This document shows, piece by piece, positions 24,701 to 37,300 of a stretch of DNA of 64,000 bases; positions within the stretch are counted from its first letter, which is position 1, and each line of letters begins with the position of its first letter. The stretch is from Talpa occidentalis. Lineage: Eukaryota; Chordata; Mammalia; Eulipotyphla; Talpidae. The notes below the pieces were generated by a model. The model searched no databases, was not told the DNA's origin, and saw only the letters and a program-made list of their open reading frames with translations. A program made the translations under genes and the position numbers. Where the stretch lies: contig NW_023601433.1 in NCBI RefSeq assembly GCF_014898055.3, positions 68,396,767-68,460,766 on the forward strand, given 5' to 3'.

Positions 24701-27700
24701 TAAAATTTAAAGATCATATTGGCTTTTTTTCAATTATTCATGAATCTGACAATATCCAACCTAGCGGACAGAAAGGGGCTTCCAGGAACTGTACAAAATG
24801 AAAGATTTATAGACAAAAGGGAACAGGAACAAAGAAGTTATGCTAGAAAAAATTGAGCTGTGGCAAGGTCACTGTCCTTCAGGGGAAGACAGGGGTCTCT
24901 CAGGAAGATCACCTCATTGGTGTCGACCTGGTGATTCCGATAGTTTGGATTATGATTCCATTTCAGGGAGATATCAAAATTTTAATTAAGTTAATTCTAT
25001 CATAGAATTAGTGACATAGGGCTTAGAATAAGTGACTTCATTTTTGGCCTTTCTTGATTATGTAAGAAGATAACAACCCCTTTTTTTCCCTGATAAGTCT
25101 CATGTATAGTCTTGATATGTGAAGTTTCTAAGTATTTGAGTTATGGAAAAGTAAAATTGTATTTTAAAAAATAATTCAAAAAACAAATCCTTTACTTGCA
25201 AATACCCAGTATAGCAGGGTAATATAATAAAAATAAAGTAGATCATAAAATATTCCAGAAATGAAGGTCAATTTCTAGTAGTATTTTGCCAAACACTTTT
25301 GGTCTTGCCTAACCTCACTACGTGGACACTATGTGGAGCTTTCTTCTCCCCCAGACAGCCTGAGGCTCATTCCCTCATCCCCTTCAGGTATGTGCTGTTA
25401 GAGCGCCAGCACGACTAAGACTACGGTGTTTACAGCAACCCCCACCACACACACACATCTCTGTCCTCCTTCCCTGCTGCCCTTTTTTTCATAGCGCTTA
25501 CTGTTTTCTAGCATATTATGTAACTCAGTTGTTATATTCATTCTTTTCTGTCCCCAACTCCTCAGACCAGCACCATGAGGGAGCATTTTTGTCTGTTAAA
25601 TTCACCCATAAATCCAAGGCATGTAGAATAGTGCCCATTCCATGAGAGGAATTCAGGGGCGGTGAGGAGGGGACAAGCCTTACAACAAAAACATAACCAG
25701 AAACACTGGGTGGGGGAAGAGGGCACCAGAGTCAGTTCCCTGCTACACTCCCAGTCGAATAATCTAGGGTAGCCCACAGGGACTCTGAAACTGGAGGATC
25801 ACATGACTTGAGGTAATATTGGAGTACCTAATGGACATTGGAGTCCAATGTTAACCATGACAGGAGAAACACTGAGAAAATTCAACTCTTGTCAACAAAA
25901 GGTGGGTGGAGAGAAGTGCCTGGAGACTGCAGCCAGGTGGGAGCTTGCAATGCACCCCTGTGCTCTAGCATTTGACGGGAAGCTCTGGGTGGGGAGGAAC
26001 TGCTGATTAGTGTGGAGGTACACACTTAACTGCAGAAGGTTCCTGTTGAGATGACCCAGGCAGGCTGGATCCCGAGGAAAGAAGATAGAGTGGAGCAGAG
26101 CTGCCCCTTCCCAGCCCCTAGAAACTCAGAACATCATGCAAAGCAGGATAAATCATAAACCTCTAACATGTGAAGACTGAGCACAATACTATATGGAATT
26201 GGGTTAATAAGGAAATCTAAGCCAATTGAAATATACCTTGAGATAAATACAAATGAAAATTGGGACACAACCAACCACTACTTATGAGACAGAGCAAAAT
26301 CAATACTAAGAGGGAAGTATAGAGCAATACAAGCCCACATCAAGAAAAAAAAAAGAGCTCAAATAAATAATCTCATCTCAAGGAGCTAGAAAAAGTTGAA
26401 CAAATGAAACCAAAATCCAGTATAGTGGAGCAAATAATAAAAATTAGAGCAGAAGTAAATGAAATAGAAATCATACATATAGAGAGAGACAGACAGATTG
26501 TATAGGGTTTGGCATTATCTGCAGTTTCAGGCATCCACTGGGGGATCTTGAATCATATCCTTTGCAGATTAGAGGGGGGGATGGCTATACATAGGAGACT
26601 GCCTCGGTGTAACTGTCTACCCCACCTCTGCTACCCTCAGCAAGGACTGTGCCTTTGTCTCCATACCTGAAAAATGGATCTGACAATTTTTCCTAGCCCA
26701 TAGGACCAAGGGATTAAGCATAAGTCCATTTCCAGTATTTAGTTCCAGTACTGGCCCACACAGGCCAGCTACCACCATCATCTGCTCATACTCAGGGAGC
26801 CATAAGGTAGAGATTTTCTTTGAGCCTGTCTCTATTTCTTCTATCATGTGAAATTATGGCCCTACTTTCCAGTTGGCAAGGGAGTATGAAATTCTCATTT
26901 TCAGGCCATCTTTCAGCTAGACAGTCAAATTGCAGTGCCTATAGAAGTAGAATTGGAGCAATAGCCTCAGGATACAATTGACAACCTAATTTGAAAAAGA
27001 GTAAGATGGGCTAAAAAATTTTAAATTTAGTTCTCTTGCACACGCATTCTATTTAAAATTTTTTTACAGTATATATTAATAGTTGTCTTTTAATAGAATT
27101 TTCTAGTTTTGTAAGTATCATTGATTTCACAAAAGAACAGTTATATTAGGGCTTCTAAGAAGAAGATACATTTTTCTATAAATGTCTCTCATAACTGACA
27201 TTCTGGGTCCATGACATTGTGTATTTTATTTCTAAAATTAATTTATGCACTCATTTCTTTATAAACTTTGTCATATGCACCAAGATAGTTTCACTTCTCC
27301 TTCGTGTGCCCAGTGCTGTTGCAGAAGCTGATGGAATTGGCCCATTAATAAACATCCTAGCCAGTGAACGAGATGGAGCCATCACCAACGCGGCCACCGC
27401 TTTAACTAACATGGCCACGCAGGAGCCTCTGCGCGTGCACATGCAGACCCGGGGGATCATGCAGGCCCTCCTCGGCCCTCTGCATTCCGCCAACACCGTC
27501 GTGCAGAGCAAGGCGGCTCTGGCTGTCGCTGCCACAGCCTGCGACTTTGAGGCCCGGACAGAGGTGAGAGTTCTAGGCACATGGTTTCTCTCATGTTCCC
27601 AGGCCACACTTATTGGTGGACCACTTAGAAACAGTTTCAAGTGTTTGAACCAACCCGTCTTTTAAGTTTTTTAAGATTGGTGCAGCCTTTTACAAGACCA

Positions 27701-30700
27701 ACTGGTGTTATCTTGCAAACAAGCGCCTACCCTGTAACCCTGCAATCCAGCAAGTCTCTTGCCGCTGTGTCTTTTTTCTCCATAGAAAAACCTTTTACGA
27801 TCAAATAATGAGATAGTTTAAAGCACAAAGGTTTACATTCTGTACTCTTAATGCATCGCATTTTGGTGTCTACTTTCAGTTAAGAAATTTAGGGGGGCTG
27901 CAACCCCTGGTAGAACTCCTGCACTCTAATAATAATGAAGTCCGAAGGCACGCCAGTTGGGCTGTGATGGTCTGCGCAGGTGATGAATTGACAGCCACTG
28001 AATTTTTCCAGCTTGGGTGAGTGGGTGCTGTGTCAAGTTGCAGAATCAGATGAAGAAAAGACAATTAAGCATCAGGTGCTTCAAGCACAAGGAATTTCAA
28101 AACGGGTCAGCACCCGCTTTTGGGCTGTGTCACAGCACAGGTCTTCCCTCTAGGGACTGCCTAGGAGGCATGGAGTCCACCCTTTTCTCCCTCCCTCAGA
28201 GCTAAGCCACCACCTTTACAGAATCATCTTCAACATTTCCTTTTACACTTTTTTTTAGCTTCAAAACATTAGAAAAAATTTTGTTCAAAAATTGTTATTA
28301 AAAATATTGAAGTAACCTGGTTTATAATATTCTATATGTTCATTGTACAGCATTACAATTCCACATCTGTACATAGGATGTTATGTTCACCACCCAAAAA
28401 CCAATTTCCATCCTCCAGCACACAGTTAACCCTTTTTAGCTGCTTTACCCACCCCTCCACATTTTCCATCTTGATTAATGCTTCTCTTTCACTTTCCTCT
28501 GCTATTGCTAAACACAATCCTCTTTAAAATGGATGATCCATGACTACCATCTCCAATTTTCTCCTCCCCCCCCAAATATTTTCATCAGAATTACTCATTT
28601 AACTTTCTTCCGAATTCCTTCTCATTCTCAACAGGAGATGAGTAGTTGAATTAGCAGGCCAATAAATATGGTTTCCGTACACAGGTTTACTCTATTTCTA
28701 ACCATTTTTATTCTTTATATTATCATTTTAAGAACTGAAAAAGTTGGAATCTAAAACTACTTATGCTTTAAATAAAGAATTTTGTTTTCTGAAAACTAGT
28801 ATAACTTACTATATGGCACTTGTCTTCCCCAAATTGAATGATGATTTGATTTCATGATTCTGTCAATATGAGTTTATCTAAAAGATTCAGAGATCGCTTG
28901 TAGACTTACCATCTCAGTCCTTCACTGAGAATTTTAGCTGGGTATATAAATGAGAATTCAATGTTGGGGTTGCTTGTATAAAGCGAATAATGCTGTTTGC
29001 TTTTATTGACAGGGCTTTAGATATCCTTGAAGAAATTAATCTTTCAGTAACTCGAAAAAATAAATTCAGTGAAGCAGCTTATAACAAATTGCTCAACAAC
29101 AACCTGTCCCTGAAATATAGCCAGATGGGCTATTTGTCATCAAGTAATATAATTAGTGATGGATTTTATGATTATGGTCGGGTAAGTGGCAGCACCAAAT
29201 TATATTTCAGTGTGTATGATAATAATTACTTCTTTTATCATGATGCCATTACATTGCAACTTTATAACCAGCTAACATAATTTATATTTTATAGACAGAA
29301 ACCTGGGAATCAGAACATCCTTCATTTTGTCTGGCTATAACATTTTGCTTTTGTGTACAATTTAAACTACAATCTGTATTTATAATTAAGTCATCTTGCT
29401 AATGCTAATCTTAAGTGTCAGATAAAAAAGAAGAAGCATTTTCACTGTTAGTGTTCTCTTTCTTCTAGGTTTCAATTTTAGTGACAATAGAAGCATAAAG
29501 TTTTCATTTTATTAGCCAGAGTCTGATTGAAAATAACCAAATCACAAAAGAGTAATTACAAGCAAAACATGTTAATGCTGGATGAAGTTGTCTTTATCTT
29601 TAAAAACAACTGTACAAAAAAATAGTTATAAATATATGCTGATGGACACAGTATAGAAAGATACACTATATAACAATAAAGCATGAATGGGAGGATAAAA
29701 AAAGTAAATAAACAAATCACAATACTTGATTTTAAAATGTAATGTAAAAGAATATTATTTATGTAATCAAATTTTTAATTATGAATTTTTAAAAATGTAT
29801 TGTAATTCAGTATTAACCTCAAGAGAAATTGGAAGCTAAAATTTAGAATCTTGAGAACATTTTCACATTACTGCTAAGACTGTATTCTACTTTTTCTGGA
29901 AACCAAAAACAGCAAGGAGAATGAGAAAAAATTTAAAAACCCACCAGTCCCATTTTAGGCAAAAACACTGTCTCCAAGAAAATTTAAGAGTTCAAAAGGA
30001 TCCTCAGATCTGGGGGAAGCTATGCAAGAGGAAGAATGAAAAGGAAAAAATAAAGCAGAAGGGAACAAGGAATGGAATGGTGACATTCCATCAACCTACA
30101 GTTGATTCTTAAACAACATGGCAGTAAGATATGCTCACTGCTTAGTCAGAACTCCGGGCATAACTTAGTCAACCCTCTGTGTTTGTGGGTTATGGATGGG
30201 TTTATTTAACCAATCATCATTGGTGCTGAAAAATTTCATGAATACCAAGCCCCAAATGTATAATTCACAGCTAGAGAACAAAATCTGTCTGGACCTTGCT
30301 GTTCATACCTGTATTGTTCAATGAAAAATCTACTTCCTGATGTGATGGGTAAACTCAGAGGTGCTGTTTGTCAGGACCTGTGCAAGTACGGTGAGCAAGG
30401 CTGTCAAGAAAAGCCCTCTGAGAACAATTTGTTTAAAACAATCAGAGGAAACCAGACTATAAAAGAATTACATAGCTAAGCCGTATTTGTAGGAAAAACT
30501 TGATCATGGTGAAAGGATTAGAGATAGTTTGAATGATTAAAACAGCTGTGTTACTGAACCAGGGCTCACTGCTTGATATGCATAAAAGCTAATGCTATGG
30601 CACCATTTTTGGGGAAAAAAAAAGTTTTATTGCCAAGTCCATTGGCAAGAGGGTAAGAGTAAACCCTTACTCTCTGAGCAAAAACCTAGAGGAAGTGAGA

Positions 30701-31235
30701 TACTTAGGCAGGGGGAAGAACCCTTAAAAGAGGGAACCACTAGTTCAGAAGACATAAGATATAAACATGGTTGAACTATTGAAGGCACAACAAATTCAGT
30801 GTACAGAGAGCTCAATAAACCAAAGGATAGAAGAGTAGAGATTCTATCAGAGAAGGCGGGTGAAATCAGATCATGTAAGTTTTGTAGAACATTGGAAGGA
30901 TTTTGGCCTTTACTCTGAATGAAGTTGGAAACTATGGCAGAATGTCATCATCTATATTACTTTAAAAGTATCGGGACAAGTATCTTAGATGAAAGAGGGC
31001 TGCTCTTAATTGTAACTTCACTGGAAAAAGACCTCAGAATGCACTCTGGTCTAACCCTGTTAATCAGGTACAGGATGTTGCCTAGATGTATATAGATGGA
31101 TTTGCAAACTAAACTGTTTTCATGTGTCAAGCTGGTAATTGTATGAAACAGATGAGTATCAGCAATAGAGGTTGTGGGAAAGTGGAGGAATATATCCTGC
31201 CCAAAGGCAAGAGTTCCACACATTTCAGGCTCCTA

Positions 31236-31309
<74 letters not shown>

Positions 31310-34300
31310 AAGAAAACTTAAACAACACAAACAGTTGAAAACATACGCTGTCAATATTTATTTTTTAAAATATGCCCATGCAGATATTACTTATAAGTCC
31401 TTAAATTATCTACAGATAAATCGTGGCACCAAACTTTTGCCTTTGAAGGAACTCTGCTTGCAAGAACCAAGTGGTCTGCGTGCTATACTCTTAATTAACA
31501 GTAAACCTTCTGATGTGTGAGTCTTTGGAGGGAAGAGGGATGCAGGGAAGCTCGTAATTTTTTGTTTGTCCATCATCACGTGAAAAAAGATACCAGCATG
31601 GTATCTCCTTTTCCCTGAATATAGCACTACCATGAAAGTAAACACTGGTCTGTAAACCCATAGCCTGCCATGGTAGAGACTATAGCATAACTGCCACCAT
31701 GATTTTTCTTTTGAGCCCATGTTACCAGTCAATTTCATATGTATTTCTGCAGTCAAGGCATCTTAACCCCTGGTAACATGATGTAAATGAAGAAAGTATA
31801 GACTGGAGCAAACTAAGGTGAATCATGTTTGCAAGTCTCCAGAACTATGCAGGTGTACAACTACTATTCAGTGTTTTTTCTTAATATAATATGAAATAGT
31901 TGAGCTAACAACAAAACAATGGTCACATATATCATTATATCTGCATAATATCCTTATGACATGTTTTATAAAAAATATTTCTTTTTTTTAAGCTCATAAA
32001 GAGCTATATAATATTCTTTGGGTCTTGTCATAACCACTCTTTTATACTTTCTAAATAAGTTATTATTATAAATAAGCTCAAAACATGATTTTAAAAGAAT
32101 GTATTTTAGGTCAGAGCCAATACTGACGAATTATTCTAATCAAACAATTTCAAATATGTAAAATTCTAGTTCTCCACCTCCATCTAGTGAAGACAAATCA
32201 TCAGACATTGGTGATGGACGACGTATTTCTTCTTCATCTTCTTTACGGAGAACAAGTAGAGAAAAGGCCATGTAAGAGAATGATAATATGTCTATACTCA
32301 AATATTTCTTAAATTTTGGAGTAAAATAGATTTTAGATTTTGACAACTTAATTCTTTTTTTAAAAAAAAAAGATTTATTTATTTATGCAGACAAGAACCG
32401 GGGTATAGGCCAGAGGTATGGGGGGGAGAGGATTCACCAGAGACAGAGTGGGGAGCAGAACAGGCAGACTGACTGAAATATACTTCTGAGGGGAGCAGCG
32501 GGCGAGGCAGGAGAGGTCTGCTGCGCCATGTCGGTCAGCTCCCTGACTGGGGATCGGACTCATGCTGCAGTGGCTGCGGGTAGCTTCATAGGTTGCTTCT
32601 TAACCCCTTGCACCACCAGGAAGGCCCCAACTTAATTCTTATTCTTCTAATAGTAATATAATTTCATAAATGCATTTAAAATCACTATGGAAAAACCTTT
32701 GAAACGGGAGTCAGAAAACCTAGCTTCACATTCTGTCTGCTGTGAACCTACAGTGAGACCCTGACAACAGCACCTAGTGTCCAGGAGCAGGCTTGGTATC
32801 CTCATCTGTAGATGGACTCCTGCCTGGAGCTCTGCTTCATAATGGTGAAAGGAATCAAAGCATATAAAGAAATTGTAAATGCATTGTAGATTATCAAATG
32901 ACTTGTAAATGTTACACACTGTTATTTTTCATAATTGGTTGTATTTTCTTTTTCAAATGATAAGAAAAAGTAGTGCTGGATTTGGATCTCCCACAGAAGA
33001 GAAATCAGAACCTACTTCTGGACGAAATACAGCTCTTAGCAAAAGTGCCATCAAAGAAAGAGGATTAAGGTAAGAAATGTATTATTATAGTCTTCTTAAT
33101 ATAATCACATTAAGTTTTAGTTATGCAATAAAGTTGGTGAAAGGATGGTTAGCTTTTAAATAGGAAGATTTCCTTATGGTATCAGTATGTTGAACCAGGC
33201 AGGACTCACAAGATATAATTTAAAAGTAACTTTGTTTTGTCTCTCCCTGTCTCTCTAAACTTGAGGGAATTTCTTTCTTTTTTTAATGATTTATTTATGC
33301 ATACAAGAACTGGGGTACAGGCCAGAGGTGTGGGGGAATGAGAGGATTCACTAGAGACAGAGTAGGGAGCAGAACAGGTGGACTGACTGAAATACACTGT
33401 TGAGGGGAGCATCAGGCGAGACAGGAGAGGTCTGCTGCGCCATGTGGGTCACCTCCCTGGCCATGGATCGAACCCATGCTGCAGTGACTGCGGACTGCTT
33501 CATAGTGCTGCATCTTAATCCCTTGCACCACCAGGGAGGCCCCCTGGAGGGAATTTCTTATCTTGCCTCTGGCTGAGAACTCAGGTCACTGCCATCTCTA
33601 TAAAATCCTATAGTCACTTTAATTTAAAAACAGACTACAGAAACTGTAGTCTCAAGTCAGTCATTTTAAAGTCAGTAATGAACTTGAACTTGTCCTTCCC
33701 CATAGAGCTGAGCAGCACACACTGGAAGGCCTTCTGTTTCCTCACCCCCTACTAGACTTACTCACTGAATCTCCCTTCAGGAAGCAGCCAGAGGGAGAAA
33801 AGGGGATGATCACAGACAAAAATCCTTACTTGATTAGAACAATTATATGGTTTTATGCTTTTTAGGCCTGACATAAATATTCTTTCTACATCTGAATATC
33901 TTCTACGTTATCTTTTCACTCCCTTAGCAATATCTTTTTCAGAGCAAGCTTTTATCACATTTTTCTTTGATGAATTATTTTTTTTTGGCCATGTCTGAAA
34001 ATTCTGTCTAGTCACATATTAAGAATTTCTCCTACATTTTCTTCTAGAAATCGGATATTTCTAGGAGTTATTTATTTATTTATTTTTAAAGATTTATTTA
34101 TTTATACAAGTACTGGGTACAGTCAGAAGTGCGGGAGGCTGAGAGAATTCAGAACAGGCAGACTGACGAAATACACTGCTGAGGGGAGCAGCAGGCACGA
34201 TCTGTCATACCATGTGGGACCTTTGCAGGCGGCCAAGAATCGAACTGGCGCTGCAGAGGCTGCAGGCAGCTTCACATCCCAGCGCTCAACCGCTGCGCCA

Positions 34301-37300
34301 CCAGGAGAGTCCCTATTTCTAGGTTTTAAAGTACTAAGATGTATCATCAATTTTTTTCAATCCCCATACACATTGACAAAATGACATGAACTGACAAAAA
34401 TTGTATTGTATATATTTAAAGTAAAAATTGATGATTTGACATACATATACATTGTAAAAGGAACTGGATGGGGATCCTAGGAATAAAGGAACAAAACAAA
34501 AGCAGGATGTCTTCTATGCCCTGCCAACCCCACAGAAAACCTGCTGCCTTCCCTAGCAAAGGAAGAAATATAGGTTGTCTTTTTGACATTAGACGATAAC
34601 AGAGCCAGGGACAAGGGGATTAATTGCATCCCCCCTAACAATAAGTTGCTAGATTAAGTGAACATATTTCCTGCTAGGCCAGACACTCCTCTCCCTCCCT
34701 TATCCCAACCCCATTCCAGCCAAGAGCTACTCTGGCATTTAGGTGGCATAACAAGAGAAAACTAGACACTACAAGTTGTCCCCATGGGCTTTAGACTCAC
34801 CGCATTTACCTAGATACCCAGCGGTAGGGTACAATATCAGGGGACCTTGCCCTAAGTGCCCAGCCTGAAACCTCCATGCATCTTTCACAGGCTGGGGGGA
34901 TTCTATCAGAACAAGCTCTGACTTGGAAAGTCTCTTGGACTCTATAAACCTAATGCCCAATGCGACTGTATTTTGAGAATGGTATCTTTGGGAAGTGATT
35001 AGGACATGAGGGTAGAGCTCTCATAAATGGAAATAAGTCCTTATAAAAGAGATCCCTGGAAGCACACAAAAGACTGACTACGTATGAAACAAGATGATGA
35101 TCCCTACCAGACACTGACTCTAATAGCCCCCTGATGGAAATGCTAACCTCTAGAAATGTGAGGAATAAGTCTGTGTTGTTCACACACCACCCAGTTAAGG
35201 AAGTTTGTTTTAGCAGCTGTAAAACACTAAGATATTGACCAAAATTAAGCTGAAAATTAAGCTACCTTTGGATCTATAATCCACAAAAGTAAAACCTGCA
35301 GGCTGAACATAAACAGAGTGACTGCTTATTAAGATAAGTAAACATACCCAGAGTTTCCTACCATAATAGATAACATGTCCAGGATACTATCTAAAAATCA
35401 GCCCTTATAGCATGAACAAGGTAAATCACAACATAAATGAAAATGGACAATCAGTTCATGTAAACACAGATAAACTGAATGTTGGAATTATCTGAGAAGA
35501 ATTTTAAGGCTGTCATCACAACATGATTCAACAATCAAATACAAATTAAATTGAAATAACTGAAAAAGTAACAAAAATCACTTAGAAAGACACAAGTTAA
35601 AAAAGGAACAAATAATTATAGAATTGAAAATACAGAAACAAATCTCACTGTAGATTTTTACAGATTTAGAGTGGAAATGATTAAGTAGATTGGAGATGAT
35701 AAAGGATAAAATTAGTGAATATGAAGAAACTTTGAGTTAAAAGCACAATTAGTATTTATTTTGTGATTTGATTGCTGCTATTTATTCTTAAAGAAAAGGC
35801 AAAGGAAAAAAAGAAGAAGAAAAACTGAAAGAGGATGAAGAAGGTACAGCAGTCCCCAAAATTACTGGAGAAGGAAGCCCTGTAAAAGAATGGCAGCCTC
35901 CCTGTGACCCTGACTTCTGTGTTTATGTGCATGAAGTGACCAAGTCAATTCTTCCCATAACCAATGTTAAGGAACAGGTTGAGACTCTTGCAAAGTAAGT
36001 TGTCTGCAAGTGCATATACATTTTAATTTTTGAAAATGTTCTTATTTTAGTGGTTTGCAATTTTTAGCAAATTTTCAGATAACTACACTGTAACAAACTT
36101 TATACCACTTCCATCTGACTCTGAAGCAGAAATATAATACATTGAAAAAAATTCTCAATTTGTATTTTAGATGCCACTAAGAAGAGGCTGAGAACTTTCC
36201 ATGATAGGTGTAAGGGGTTAGGAATCACTAGAAATGGATGATAGCTTCATGACACACTGATGGGGGTAGGGGGAAGCCTCTGCTGCATGGTGTAACAGCT
36301 GCCATCTCTGTGGGGCCTTGTACTACTGCAAATAGCAGTGGGATCCTGTCAACAACCTGGATGTGACAGCTGCAAGAAACAGCCACTAGATTGTTGACTT
36401 CTCAGTCAGAAGTGGGAGAGAACATTTTTGGCTATTGAAGTTTTCCTGATGTCCTTGAGGAGTGATGACTCACCCCAGCAATCATTCAGCTCATTTCACC
36501 ATGAGTCAAATTTCCTCAGGCTTTGTTCCTGCCAGAAACACTTTCCATCATTTCCAAATAATCACTGTATTTTACCCTGACCCCACACCAGGCGAGAGAG
36601 ACAGAGATCTGCCCCCAAGCTTTTGGTTCCTCAGCACCATAGGCACGCTGACTGGGCGGAGCAGAGGGTCAGCGCAGCTGCCCTCTGCCCAACCTTTCTC
36701 TTGTTCATTTTCTCTCTCTTTTTAACATCACTTTTCTCACTTAGTTCCACATACAGTAAGTGGAAATTCTTTCTCTAAAATCTGCATCTCAGTCTTTGCC
36801 CCAAGAGTGTAGTAGCCTTAGTTGATAGGGTTTTTGCAAGTGTGTTGACTGACTTCTTGAGTGACAGCCTAATATTAGGAGAAACCCACAGGCCAAGTAT
36901 ATACCCCATCCCACACCCCATCTAAGTTACTTCTTTTTCCTTTTTTGCCTTTTTCTCTCTTCTCTAGCCTCAGTGTTACATAAATAGTATGTCTTTCTTT
37001 AAATTAAAAATAAGAGTTTAAAAGAAAAAAATCATATTTAAAAATTGCCTGTTCTGTCTCTGAGATTGAATTTCTGTAAAAAAAAGGACATGTTAGTTCA
37101 ATGCATTGGACTTTATATTTAAACATTTAAAAAATACTTTTAAAGGATAATATAACATTTTACAAATGCTTTGATACATCTTTAGTGTGATATTGGTTTC
37201 TATCTTGCAAATATTTGGAAAGTTAACATTCATTTCTTTGTGTTGAATGGAATTGTTAGAATTTCATTTTTGTATATGATAGTTTGACCATAATAAGCAT

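Noticed and set aside
27251..27640. Antisense 129-codon frame over ARMC3 coding exon 10
   Set aside because: It is a by-product of the GC-rich exon. It has no recognisable domain and no sign of its own promoter.
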